A stretch of DNA of 64,000 nt from Aplectana chamaeleonis (lineage: Eukaryota; Nematoda; Chromadorea; Rhabditida; Cosmocercidae). The stretch is taken from positions 558,001 to 622,000 of the forward strand of contig JAPDOI010000213.1 in NCBI GenBank assembly GCA_029168955.1. The letters run 5' to 3'. The notes under the pieces are model-generated. The model was not told where the DNA came from. It ran no database searches and saw only the letters and a list, made by a program, of their open reading frames with translations. Position numbers and translations under genes: made by a program. Of the stretch, positions 1 through 9,407 are shown in pieces (positions within the stretch are counted from its first letter, which is position 1; each line of letters starts with the position of its first letter).

Positions 1-731
1 CTACCGCCACTGGGCCTAGTGCCCCTAACTGCAGCTACCCCCTTATAGTGGATGAAAGGTTCAACCCTTCGTGCAACCGTGTAGTATGTATAGATAGGGG
101 GAGGATGGGGATAGCAGACATGATCCCTTCTGTACTAGGGATTAGAATAGGGGCAATTTAGCACAACAGTAATCATCCAAATTTTCTCTTCTGCATTCTG
201 CAGTCTCTTCTGAGTAAGGAGTACATCATTAGTATATCAATAAAACGGTTAACATAAAACTAAACAGAACACAGAACAAAACATATGTACAGTAGTCTAC
301 ACGAGACTGGAACGCCGCATCGTCACTCATCAATCATCATCGTCATCATCGCCAACTTGCCTCCCACACACCCAACCATACACGTCTGTAATAGACAGGT
401 GGTTAAGAGTTCACAAGTAGCGCAACACACACCACACCGACGTCAATAATCTAACAACTCTCCTTATTACCCAAACTTACCCATCCGTCGGTGCGTTCAG
501 ACAGGTGACGACAGCGGCAACTGTATTATTTAAGATGGGGTCTGCCTCAGTAGTGAAAATGAACAAGGCGGGCCCATCCAGCTGTATTACATCTGTAGTA
601 ATGACTGTACTAGGACCTCGCAAGTTTTCGCGCGCGGTATATAAAAGGTAGGTCCAATACGCATACACTAAGTAAAACGCGCTTCAAATAATAGCGAATG
701 CAGCTGAATATCATGTATTAAATTATCCGCC
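1..731. other. Left flank of the retroelement block, no clear gene
   Basis: No convincing gene is seen. A 63-codon minus-strand reading frame (668-477) exists but matches nothing I recognise. The stretch carries the CTGTANTA motif (130, 386, 521, 582, 593, 605), so it belongs with the retroelement block. On the minus strand a TATATA box-like sequence near 638-645 lies beside a CGCGCGCGAAAA tract, and a similar tract recurs near 3812-3826. This could be promoter or LTR sequence, but no second LTR copy was found. Confidence 0.4.
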
Positions 732-3284
732 TCACCACAGGTCATCTGAGTCCTCTTCTTCATTGTCAGGGGGATTACGCGGCCAGGGTCTATCACTCCG
801 GGCACGCCTCTGCGGGGGTGGAGCCGGAGATTGACTAGGGGCCCTGACCGGACTGCCTCTGGACGAAGACGAGGGCCTCATCGTTGACCCAGGTCTCACC
901 GGCCTCTCATGGGGGACACGGGCGACAGACCCCTGGGGAGTGGGGCGGAATGTAATATCCGCCAATCTCTGATAGAACGCAGGTGGCGCTGTATTAGTGT
1001 CGTTTACCGCCCGAGGATTATACGCGCAGAATGCCCTGTGGTGGCCATAGATGTGACAGAGGCTACAAGGGTTTCGGCGTGCGCAGGCACTATGGTGGCG
1101 TTTAGCACAATTGGAGCAAACGTCATACTTGTCTGCCAGCCGAGCCCGTTCGCTCAATGATCTCACCTGAGGACAGTCTGACGTATAATGATCACGCTGC
1201 CCACAGAACACACAGGGGTCCAGACCTGGAGGGGGGATCTCTGGGTTCCTCACAGCAGTCACCCGCTCCCTTGGTGCAGGGTCCTCTCGACGAATCGATC
1301 CAGACCTGGACTGGGAACGAGCGGCATGTGTGGTCTTCTGTGGGGGAGCGCCGCGGTCTGTATTATCTCCATCGTATCTCCTCTTAGCTACCTGCCCTCG
1401 CGACTGGTGCCCGGCAGTGGACGACCCCGACGCCTGGTAGTGCCAGGACGGGCCGGGTCGGCCAGCCTCCCGGGGGCGAGACGGTTCTCGAAATCGCGGT
1501 AGCGGGTGGGCTATAGGAGGCGATGGTGCTGTAGTAGGTGCTACCTGAATAGCTGTAGTATTGGCTGCTCCTGCTGTATTATCCCTAGCAGATGCTGTTG
1601 GTGGAGCTGTAGTACTGGCTCGGGCATTTTGCTGCTGTAGCCTGTCGACCGAGCTAATACGCAGATGGTCGGCTGTGACGTCGAACCTGAGCGCATTAGA
1701 ATAATTGTCTCTCCACCAACGCAAAGTTTCCAGATAGGATTCTGGATTATCGTTCCACACTTCTACCATGCTAGGCGCCGAGTCGATTCTGTACTGTTCT
1801 TCCTCCTCGGTGACACGTAGTCTGCGGCGACTAAACATGTGTGCCATCCGGTGGGCTTCGAGTACGCGGACCATGCGCATAGCGTGTGCAACGACTGCAT
1901 CTGCCAGGTTGTAGGTCTCTGTGACCAATGTACTATTGACGCCGAAGGCCTTTAGCGCCGTTCTGTAATATTCGACGTTAGTTGTTGTTTCAATAAACCT
2001 GGGCACGAACAATCTACGGAGCTGGTTGCCATTGTTGATAATAGCTGTGATGCTATGGTTCAACTGATCGCTCCAAGCTTGTAGATCGACATACCTGAAG
2101 TCCAACGGTTGCCTCCGTATTAGGAGGACCGCAAGGTTATGGAAGGTCTTCGTGGTATTCTGACTCAACAACTGTAGCGTCTGTAATAGACGGACCATCT
2201 CCGCTACAGCCTCATAATCTTGCAGCGTTGCGGGCACAGAGTCCCTCGGAGGGATCACTAATGCGCGGATCTGGTCCCTTAATGTATTATTGGTTGTAAT
2301 ATAGTCGAAGACAGCCCTGAACTCAGCTGCGGTGAGTTCTTCCTGAAGTCGGGGTTCGACTGCTGTAGTACTCGTTGCGGTCACCTGTGGCAGCGGCCCA
2401 AACGAGGTGATTGCTGGATTTGGACGCAACGGTGTATTAGAAACTGTATTATGTCTTCCCTCCATCGGTTGGATAGTTAATGCGGCAACGATTTCCGCTG
2501 CGCGGTCATCGCTGTCGCTGATATGGCGTAGCGGCTCGTCTGCCTCCGCACCCGACTCTGCCTCGCGACCGTCACTCGTGGCGGTCCATTGAGGTTCTAG
2601 AGCCGTATGCGTACTGCTCGACTGTGAGTCGCCATGTACCTGATGGGGGAAAGACTGTTTCGCTGGTGCGCCGAGACACTGTTCCGTGTCCATGGCCTCT
2701 TCGTCCGTGGTGATACCTGTTGACACCTCGGCTACGCCCGGTGAGATTTGGCTGTTCCTCGGGTCTGAATAACCAACTGGACTGGGAGGTTGATGGATTG
2801 TCACGGGGGGTCGGGACTGATCCACTGGCCCCGACTGTGTCTGCGACGCAGCTGTATTACGCGCTGCTGTATTAAGACCGGTCGGCTCCGCCTCTCCTCC
2901 GCCCATGGTCGGCCTCGTGGTGAGTCCGACCGCAGGAGGATGACTTCGAGGGGATGACCGGCTCACTGTATTATACACAACCGGCGGAACACGAGAACGA
3001 TAACTCCCTTGAAAAGGGGGCCGGGTCGCTGTATTAGACGCGCCCGGAACACGCGAACGATAAACACCACGAAGATTATCATCTACAGGACTAACGAAGG
3101 GAGGAGCACGAGGCTCACTCCCGTTACCTGGCTCTGTCTCCTCTCGTCTGGATCTTCCTCTTCGCGATTCGCTCTGGGTTCCCCTTTGCGTTCGTCTATC
3201 CTCATTTCTGTTCCTCCCAATTCGTCCTCTGGATGGTTGCTCTTCTCGTCTGGTCCGTTGTCGTTGGATCTGGTCAGGATCCAT
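732..3284 (-). CDS. Gag-like zinc-knuckle protein downstream of pol
   Basis: This 850-codon ORF starts with Met-Asp-Pro-Asp and has a long Arg/Ser/Pro/Glu-rich, probably disordered N-terminal part. A more ordered, helical-looking middle follows, encoded at about 2390-1680. Near the C-terminus are two clear CCHC knuckles of the C-x2-C-x4-H-x4-C type (encoded at about 1214-1173 and 1068-1027). A cysteine/histidine-rich stretch lies between them, and the tail is acidic. This layout is typical of retroelement Gag/nucleocapsid proteins. The ORF lies about 820 bases downstream of the integrase end on the same strand, where an env gene might be expected, but no signal peptide or membrane segment is seen. 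It is either a second Gag of the same element or the gag of a neighbouring element whose pol is beyond base 1. Many Asn-Thr pairs come from the CTGTANTA motif read antisense. The reading frame is intact. Confidence 0.75.
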   Translation of the reverse strand: MDPDQIQRQRTRREEQPSRGRIGRNRNEDRRTQRGTQSESRRGRSRREETEPGNGSEPRAPPFVSPVDDNLRGVYRSRVPGASNTATRPPFQGSYRSRVPPVVYNTVSRSSPRSHPPAVGLTTRPTMGGGEAEPTGLNTAARNTAASQTQSGPVDQSRPPVTIHQPPSPVGYSDPRNSQISPGVAEVSTGITTDEEAMDTEQCLGAPAKQSFPHQVHGDSQSSSTHTALEPQWTATSDGREAESGAEADEPLRHISDSDDRAAEIVAALTIQPMEGRHNTVSNTPLRPNPAITSFGPLPQVTATSTTAVEPRLQEELTAAEFRAVFDYITTNNTLRDQIRALVIPPRDSVPATLQDYEAVAEMVRLLQTLQLLSQNTTKTFHNLAVLLIRRQPLDFRYVDLQAWSDQLNHSITAIINNGNQLRRLFVPRFIETTTNVEYYRTALKAFGVNSTLVTETYNLADAVVAHAMRMVRVLEAHRMAHMFSRRRLRVTEEEEQYRIDSAPSMVEVWNDNPESYLETLRWWRDNYSNALRFDVTADHLRISSVDRLQQQNARASTTAPPTASARDNTAGAANTTAIQVAPTTAPSPPIAHPLPRFREPSRPREAGRPGPSWHYQASGSSTAGHQSRGQVAKRRYDGDNTDRGAPPQKTTHAARSQSRSGSIRREDPAPRERVTAVRNPEIPPPGLDPCVFCGQRDHYTSDCPQVRSLSERARLADKYDVCSNCAKRHHSACARRNPCSLCHIYGHHRAFCAYNPRAVNDTNTAPPAFYQRLADITFRPTPQGSVARVPHERPVRPGSTMRPSSSSRGSPVRAPSQSPAPPPQRRARSDRPWPRNPPDNEEEDSDDLW

Positions 3285-4103
3285 TGTTTAGCAATATTGC
3301 ACGAATCCAAGAAAGATTTCTGGAATAAGGTAGTTAGTAATGATTAATTGTAAGGATTCATGAGAGGGAGGACGATGAACTGAGAGAAGTGGAAAAGACC
3401 GCCAGAGCGGCGGGAGAATGCTGCTCGAATGAAGGCTCGTCCGCCGTTGGGATGAGTCAGCCACGCCGACGAAATCGCGGCGGGACCATCTCAACCGTTG
3501 GCGAGCCGCACCTTCAATCGAACCACATTCAAAACAGCTGACGCTGCTGGAGTCACATGTTTTTTACCTTTTCCCAGGGTGTTGGTCGTTGGTACGTGTA
3601 ACCTACCCGTTTATTTTGGGTAGAGGGGCTAATTATGCCCTGTATTATTGTTGTATTATTCAGAAACGTCATGTAATACAAGTTTACACAGAAATGAAAT
3701 GAGGTGATAAAACTTACAGAAATGACATGTAGGAAAATGAACATGACACTTCTGAGTATTACAATTGTTTCTTGTATTATAAACACTGTATTATATGGCC
3801 ATTGAAATTTTTCGCGCGCGTTATGAAATAACATGTATATTCCAAATTAAATTTTCGCGCAGAAAAATGCGGAATTGGCCTGTATTATTGCAAAAAACGT
3901 TTGCGATGACTACTGGGGTGTAGTCTCTCGCTGTATTAAACTGTACTAAGGTAGGGAGGCTCAGGGGTGTTAGATGTGACGCAAGAAGGGTCAGGCTAGG
4001 GGGTTTAGGGTAGTTTAAAATTAAAATGTGGTTATAGAATGTTAATATTAGAATTAGTAACATGAAAAAAAACGAAGGGATGGTTAGTGTGAGGTCTGAT
4101 TGG
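3285..4103. other. Spacer between pol and downstream Gag-like ORF
   Basis: This is an 820-base interval without a convincing gene. It holds CTGTANTA copies at 3640, 3786, 3880, 3931 and 3941, and minus-strand CGCGCGAAAA tracts near 3812-3826 and 3852-3858. Two short minus-strand frames (3834-3553 and 4063-3821) are low-complexity and look non-coding. It would be the natural place for a 3' UTR or LTR of the BEL/Pao element and for a leader of the 732-3284 ORF. No repeat of it was recognised in the 10.3-11.9 kb segment. Confidence 0.45.
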
Positions 4104-7100
4104 TTAATGGCTAGCCTCTACAGCTTGCCTCTGCTTGACCTTCCTGGTAGGTTGGACTCGCGTAGGCATAGCTGCAGGTACCTTTTTCCTCTGTAGAGCG
4201 TCCACATCCATTGCCGAGATCTCGAGAGGGATCAATTGACTAATTGATCGGTCGAGGATCTTATTACGGCCTGTCCGAACCTTAACGGACCTGAGCTCTC
4301 CGTCCCTGGATGTATTAGCCTGTACAATGAGGCCTAGAGGCCAATTTGTACGGGGTGTATTATCTTGCTGTATTAACACCACTTCTCCAGGTGCGGGCCC
4401 AATTCTTGCCGCTTGCTTCCTTGAGGACTCAAACTGATTCCTCTCGGCTAGCGCTTGCAAGTAGTCCCGTTGCCAGATTTTCCAGAATTTCTCTAGAGAA
4501 TCCTGGAGAAGTGCGTAGTAGCTCATGAGCTGTTCATGAGTCGCTGGAGTACCATAATTGCTGTCTGCAATTATGTCTGTAGTAGGCAAATTGAGATTAC
4601 TAAGACGGAATTGAGGGTTGATAAGGTCGATTGGCCTTAATGCTAACGCCTCTTCCGTCGAAGTGGTTACAATTTGTGTAATAGGCCGTGTATTAAGTGT
4701 GGCCTCGATCTCAAGTAGAAGTGTTTCCAAGCTCCACAAGTCTAGGGTTTGTCGGTGAACCACCTTCTTGAAGGCTGATTTCACCGACCCCACTAGGCGC
4801 TCGTAGAACCCACCCTTCCATGGGGATAGGGGTGTGATAAACTTCCACTTGAGTCTTGCCTCTGTAGTAAATTTCTGTACTAAAGGGCTCACTCTCAGGG
4901 TCTCCAAGTCATTGGTCAGAACCTCCATTCCGAGTTTGAATGTAGGCGCGTTGTCACTCCAAACTGCGTCTGGAGCTCCACGACGTGCCATAAACCTGCG
5001 GAATGCTAGGAGAAATTGTGCAGCCGAGTTATCGACTACCATCTCCAAGTGTATGGCGCGAGTTGCCATGCATGTAAACAGGCATACCCACACCTTCCGG
5101 TCCTGACCTCGTTCGGATCTGACCAAGAGAGGTCCGAAGTAATCCAGACCAATGTTTTGGAATGGACGACTTCGAGTAACCCTTTCCTGTGGTAGTTCTG
5201 GAGTATTGGGGTACGAATAGAAGCGGCCTTGATGCCGTTTACACATCGTACACTTTGTAGTAACTGTAGTAACCACCCTCCTCGCTTGAGGAATTAAGTA
5301 GCGTCGGCGTAGAGCAGAGATGACATGGGTTGCCCCGGCGTGAAATAGCTTTTGATGATAGTATGATACTATCATTCCCAGAAGTGGATGTCCGGGCAAC
5401 AGGATAATAGGATTTTTTGCCCGAGACTCCATCTCTGAGTTAGCCATTCGCAACCGCGCGTGGTAAATTCCATAGTCATCCGTGATCTTTCGCAAACGCT
5501 GCAATTTGGGTGTCTGTCTTATTGCAACTCCTTCGCGCTGATGCTCGCGGTAGAGAAGGAGTTCTGCTGTACTAAGATCGACTGTATTAAGTTTCCCGTT
5601 CGTATCCATCTTGTCCAGAATGGGATGCGTGTTGGTTCGAAGGTTTTTGTGCTTCTTTTTAGCCAAGGAAAGTAATTTTCCTAGGTATTTGAGCACATAA
5701 GCTGTGACTCGAACCAACTTGGGGAATGAATTAGTCCTTTTGAATGGAATAAATGAATCATATGATTCCTGTATTACTGTATTAGACGTAATTGGCGTAT
5801 CGATGGATTTAAATTCGACTTGCAACTCCTTGATTGGAGGTGGCGCCGACGTAAAATCCATCTCTGTATTAGGCCACTTAGACGCAGGTTTGAGTATGAA
5901 TTTTGGACCTTGCCACCACATGTGGTCCGTTAGCTCGGAAGCTGTTAGACCCCTAGTGGCGCAGTCCGCTGGATTGGCGTCTGTAGTGGTGTAGTAAAAG
6001 CGGCTTGGGATCTTCGCCTCCTTGAGTTCGTCAAGCACTTTGTTGATGTGATTGACGCGATTTTGGACGAAGGTCTTCAGCGGCTTCTTGGAGTATATCC
6101 AGTATAGTGCTATCTGTGAATCCGATAGCAACTGGACTGTATTAATAGGGACTGTAAGCTGCTTCCTAAGGAAACGCACCAATTGAACGGCCAAAACAGA
6201 CCCCATCAACTCCAGTCTAGGCATAGTAACCTTTTCCAGAGGTGCCAATTTGCTTTTAGAGAATAGCAAGTGGCTGTAGGGACGTCCGCGTTTAGGTCTG
6301 CACACCAGGTATGCGACAGCAGCGTACGCCCTGATGGAGGCGTCTGAGAATACGACTAAGTCGTATTTGCACTCAGTGTTTGAGCCAATGAATCTGGGTA
6401 CCTTTCCTTGGAAGCCACTGATCTCCTGGACGATCTGTTGCCACCTTGCAGTGGTGTCCGCGTCCAGGGTATCGTCCCAATTCAACTTGTTGCGCCAGAG
6501 GTCTTGAATGAAGACCTTAGGTTTAACAAATAGTGGTGTTACTAGGCCCAGAGGGTCGAAGGTGGATGCGAAGGCCTTAAGTGCCTTGCGCTTCGTCAAC
6601 ACCTGTTGTAGTAGGTTTTTAGTGGGCACGATTAACGTGTCCTCTGTATTATCCCATCTGAGACCTAGTAACTTGACTGTATTAGCTGTATTAGCTACTG
6701 TACTATTAGCTGTATTAGGCGTCCTTTCCATACGGTCCTCGAGCGGAATGGATTCCATAACCTCCTGGCTATTTGACACGAATTCCCTGAGATTCATGCC
6801 CATAGCTGTAAAGATTTTCTTGCATTCCTTCTGCTTCAAAGTTCCCTCGCTCGCATTTTTAGCGCCAATGAGAACGTTATCCACATAGGTATTAGCCAAG
6901 ATCTCATTACGAAGTTGGTTTCCTTGATTGCGCTCGAGAGCGTACTTAATAGACATGCTGAGTAGGAATGGGGATGCGTTTACACCAAAAGGAATCCGCG
7001 TGAATCGCAGAATCCTAAGGTTATCTCTGGTAGGACCCTTAGATGTGTCCTTGAGCCAGAGGAACCTGGTGACATCCCTCTGATCGTCTTGAAGACGGAC

Positions 7101-7700
7101 CTGATGGAACGCCTTCTCGACGTCTGCTGTAATAAGTACTGTATTAAGTCTTGCGCGTAGTAAAGTCCCACAAAGGTCAGGGAGCATTGTGGGCCCCTGA
7201 TGGATGCAGTCATTGAGGCTGGGTACACCTCGTCTATGACTGGACGCATCAAATACTATGCGCAGTTTTGTAGTATTGCTGTCAGATTTGATGACAGCCT
7301 GATGGGGTATGTAGTATACGTCTCGTCCCTCTGGGTAAATGTCCCTGACATCCTCTATAATCCCTGCTTGAAGCTGTTGCTCAAAGGTTTTGCAGTAGTC
7401 GCTCCACAATTGTGGATTGACCTGGAGCTTGGTACATTGACCCTCCAGTCTGCGCAACGCGAGAGCTTTGTTGTCGGGAAGGTGAGGATGGTCAGACTTC
7501 CAGGGGAACTTGACATGTATTAATCCGTCCTTGACTTTGACGGTATTGTAGTATTCCTGTATTATCTCAGCTTCCTTGACGTCGGAACTGTCCGAAGCGC
7601 CGACTGAGTCTAAGCTGAGGAATTTCCGGATCAATTTGTCCGTGTCATCCCCTGCCTTGTGTTCCTCCAGCGGTCTAGTAGAGACCAACGTAGAGTTCAC
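4104..7700 (-). CDS. pol: BEL/Pao Pol: reverse transcriptase, RNase H, integrase
   Basis: This ORF of about 1198 codons copies element RNA into DNA and integrates it. The RT spans about residues 130-345, with catalytic Asp in T-A-D-V-E-K-A-F (about 193) and Y-V-D-N at 272-275, where most RTs have YxDD. An RNase H fold follows, with F-S-D-A-S (Asp 453), R-L-E-L (Glu 497), L-S-D-S-Q (Asp 527) and N-P-A-D (Asp 579). The integrase has an HHCC zinc site (His 787, His 792, Cys 817, Cys 820) and D,D,E residues at about 853, 916 and 967 (G-L-D-Y, S-D-N-A-P, F-Y-E-R). The C-terminal part resembles the DUF5641 module of Pao integrases. The listed first residue is a GTG. The frame is the same as the protease ORF upstream and is separated from it only by one TGA at 7727-7725, so this is probably not an independent start. 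Asn-Thr pairs from the CTGTANTA motif sit in variable positions. Confidence 0.92.
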   Translation of the reverse strand: MNSTLVSTRPLEEHKAGDDTDKLIRKFLSLDSVGASDSSDVKEAEIIQEYYNTVKVKDGLIHVKFPWKSDHPHLPDNKALALRRLEGQCTKLQVNPQLWSDYCKTFEQQLQAGIIEDVRDIYPEGRDVYYIPHQAVIKSDSNTTKLRIVFDASSHRRGVPSLNDCIHQGPTMLPDLCGTLLRARLNTVLITADVEKAFHQVRLQDDQRDVTRFLWLKDTSKGPTRDNLRILRFTRIPFGVNASPFLLSMSIKYALERNQGNQLRNEILANTYVDNVLIGAKNASEGTLKQKECKKIFTAMGMNLREFVSNSQEVMESIPLEDRMERTPNTANSTVANTANTVKLLGLRWDNTEDTLIVPTKNLLQQVLTKRKALKAFASTFDPLGLVTPLFVKPKVFIQDLWRNKLNWDDTLDADTTARWQQIVQEISGFQGKVPRFIGSNTECKYDLVVFSDASIRAYAAVAYLVCRPKRGRPYSHLLFSKSKLAPLEKVTMPRLELMGSVLAVQLVRFLRKQLTVPINTVQLLSDSQIALYWIYSKKPLKTFVQNRVNHINKVLDELKEAKIPSRFYYTTTDANPADCATRGLTASELTDHMWWQGPKFILKPASKWPNTEMDFTSAPPPIKELQVEFKSIDTPITSNTVIQESYDSFIPFKRTNSFPKLVRVTAYVLKYLGKLLSLAKKKHKNLRTNTHPILDKMDTNGKLNTVDLSTAELLLYREHQREGVAIRQTPKLQRLRKITDDYGIYHARLRMANSEMESRAKNPIILLPGHPLLGMIVSYYHQKLFHAGATHVISALRRRYLIPQARRVVTTVTTKCTMCKRHQGRFYSYPNTPELPQERVTRSRPFQNIGLDYFGPLLVRSERGQDRKVWVCLFTCMATRAIHLEMVVDNSAAQFLLAFRRFMARRGAPDAVWSDNAPTFKLGMEVLTNDLETLRVSPLVQKFTTEARLKWKFITPLSPWKGGFYERLVGSVKSAFKKVVHRQTLDLWSLETLLLEIEATLNTRPITQIVTTSTEEALALRPIDLINPQFRLSNLNLPTTDIIADSNYGTPATHEQLMSYYALLQDSLEKFWKIWQRDYLQALAERNQFESSRKQAARIGPAPGEVVLIQQDNTPRTNWPLGLIVQANTSRDGELRSVKVRTGRNKILDRSISQLIPLEISAMDVDALQRKKVPAAMPTRVQPTRKVKQRQAVEASH

Positions 7701-7724
7701 ACGACTCGATGTCGGTTCATGGGT

Positions 7725-9407
7725 TCACGATAGAACGGGACCCAATCTTGTATTAGACCGGACCAGTCCCGATGGAAGCTGGTGGCTGGTATTGAAGCCT
7801 ACAATCTTCCAGTAGAAGTCCATTCCAATCAGGATGTCGACATCGACTTTCTTCTTGAGAATAGACTTGATGGAAGTGTCTTGGCGTTCAACACCGCCTG
7901 TATTAACTGTAGTAAGGAACCTTCTGGTCCATAGCCTTAGACACGTAGGTCTGCCATGAACCTGGTCCCGGACTGTAATATCCACCTCATATGACCTTTC
8001 GGTTTGCCTATGGCCACCGAAAGTGAGGGCTGTAATATCCCTGGGATTTTTGAATTTCAATCCCAGGTCCGCTGCTGTATCCTTGCGGATATAGCTGTGC
8101 TGAGAGCCACTATCCAAGAAGATAGTGATCATCTCGTCCGCAGCTGTATTATAGTTGCGAGTGACTGCTCTAATTACCATGAGCTGAGGGTCAGTGTCGG
8201 ACGACAAAGACTTACAGACGGTAGCTTTCACCACTTTGCTGCATTGGTCTTCTGTCTGGACGGAATTGACGACAAACACGTCCGGGTCCGATTCGTACGC
8301 CTCGATGTCTGACTCATGAGTGTTGCTGTCATCTCGCACTGTACTAGATGATGTATTAGAAGTGTGCACAGTAGTCGGTGTAGTGGTGTGCTCACTTAAT
8401 GTAGTATTTGATGTAGTATGAGAACTTTGACGGGACTGTCCGGCTGTGGAGTTCCGGAATCCCACCCTACCAGAGTGGGTTGACGAGTCCCTTCTGTCTC
8501 TGGAGTATCTTGGGGGGGTCGGCGACCTGCTCTGTCTTCGACTTGGACTGCGTGGGGACGGGGATCTGACTCTAGACCCAGCCCCAGAGCGCGGGCTAGG
8601 AGATCTTCTAGTGTCATACTCTCGTCCTTGGCGGCGGCTCAGCTGGGGGGATGGTGATCGAACAGGGCTGCGGGACGAGCGATCCTTGTAACAAAGAGCG
8701 CTGTGGTGATAACGTCCGCATTTGTAGCACGGCGGTGCTTTGCACTGTGCGCTACGATGCCCTTCTTTCAAACATCTCCAGCAAAGCTGTCGCTCAACAG
8801 CCAAACCTCTCCGTTCGTTGACCGACGAAAACTCTCGACACCGTGACGCTTCGTGTCCCGATCTGCGACAGAAGGGACAGCGCGTTGTGTGAGACCTGTC
8901 ATCGGTCCGCTGCGGAGACTGGGAAGAGGTGCGACCCCTCACACGATTCCTGTTGTAGTATCGATCTGTATTATATGTAGTATTCTGTACTACTGTAGTA
9001 TTGGACTGAAGGGTATATCGAGGGTCGGTATCCTCCATCACCTCGAACTGGTCGATTACTCGGTCCAGTCCGTAAAGTAACTCTTCTACCGTCCAACGAT
9101 CACCCCTTCGGCGGAGTTCTCCGACCTTTTCCCTTGTGCGCGCAGGGAATTTTGATCGGATAACTCGCATGGTCCCAGTCGCTCCGGGATGCTCCCCTAA
9201 GTGCGTAAGTTGCGACCAGATGCTCCTGATTTTGCACAGGCATGTGCGCTGTGCTAGCGGAGCCTCGTCGCACGGGGAGGGCCTCGAGCTGTTCCCAAAG
9301 CCTGTTCCGGAGTATTTCTGGGCGCTGAAATGTATTAAGCAGTGTATTAATAGCTTCATAGTAGTTGTACTCCGAGAGCTGGGCGGTTCCGATAAGGTCC
9401 TTAGCAA
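7725..9407 (-). CDS. Gag C-terminal part with zinc knuckles and aspartic protease
   Basis: The usable part starts inside this 560-codon frame. Before about 9,240 the sequence overlaps the upstream gag ORF in another frame and looks non-coding. After it comes a conserved BEL/Pao Gag segment that includes I-R-S-I-W-S-Q-L-T and F-P-A-R-T-R-E-K-V. Three CCHC knuckles of spacing C-x2-C-x4-H-x4-C follow (encoded at about 8880-8839, 8785-8744 and 8728-8690), with an Arg/Ser-rich linker between them and the protease. The protease active site is D-S-G-S-Q (encoded near 8115-8101), in the style of Pao aspartic proteases. The frame ends with TGA at 7727-7725 and continues in the same frame into RT. It processes and packages the element. 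The densest group of CTGTANTA/TGTANTA motifs (8954-9000) lies within it. Confidence 0.85.
   Translation of the reverse strand: MLRTLSEPPSSRSTTTMKLLIHCLIHFSAQKYSGTGFGNSSRPSPCDEAPLAQRTCLCKIRSIWSQLTHLGEHPGATGTMRVIRSKFPARTREKVGELRRRGDRWTVEELLYGLDRVIDQFEVMEDTDPRYTLQSNTTVVQNTTYNTDRYYNRNRVRGRTSSQSPQRTDDRSHTTRCPFCRRSGHEASRCREFSSVNERRGLAVERQLCWRCLKEGHRSAQCKAPPCYKCGRYHHSALCYKDRSSRSPVRSPSPQLSRRQGREYDTRRSPSPRSGAGSRVRSPSPRSPSRRQSRSPTPPRYSRDRRDSSTHSGRVGFRNSTAGQSRQSSHTTSNTTLSEHTTTPTTVHTSNTSSSTVRDDSNTHESDIEAYESDPDVFVVNSVQTEDQCSKVVKATVCKSLSSDTDPQLMVIRAVTRNYNTAADEMITIFLDSGSQHSYIRKDTAADLGLKFKNPRDITALTFGGHRQTERSYEVDITVRDQVHGRPTCLRLWTRRFLTTVNTGGVERQDTSIKSILKKKVDVDILIGMDFYWKIVGFNTSHQLPSGLVRSNTRLGPVLS

Noticed and set aside
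272..278. YVDN instead of YxDD in the retroelement RT as proof of inactivation
   Set aside because: The position numbers refer to the protein (272-275). Pao-type RTs with Asn at the last position appear to be tolerated in nematodes, so this is not proof of a dead enzyme.
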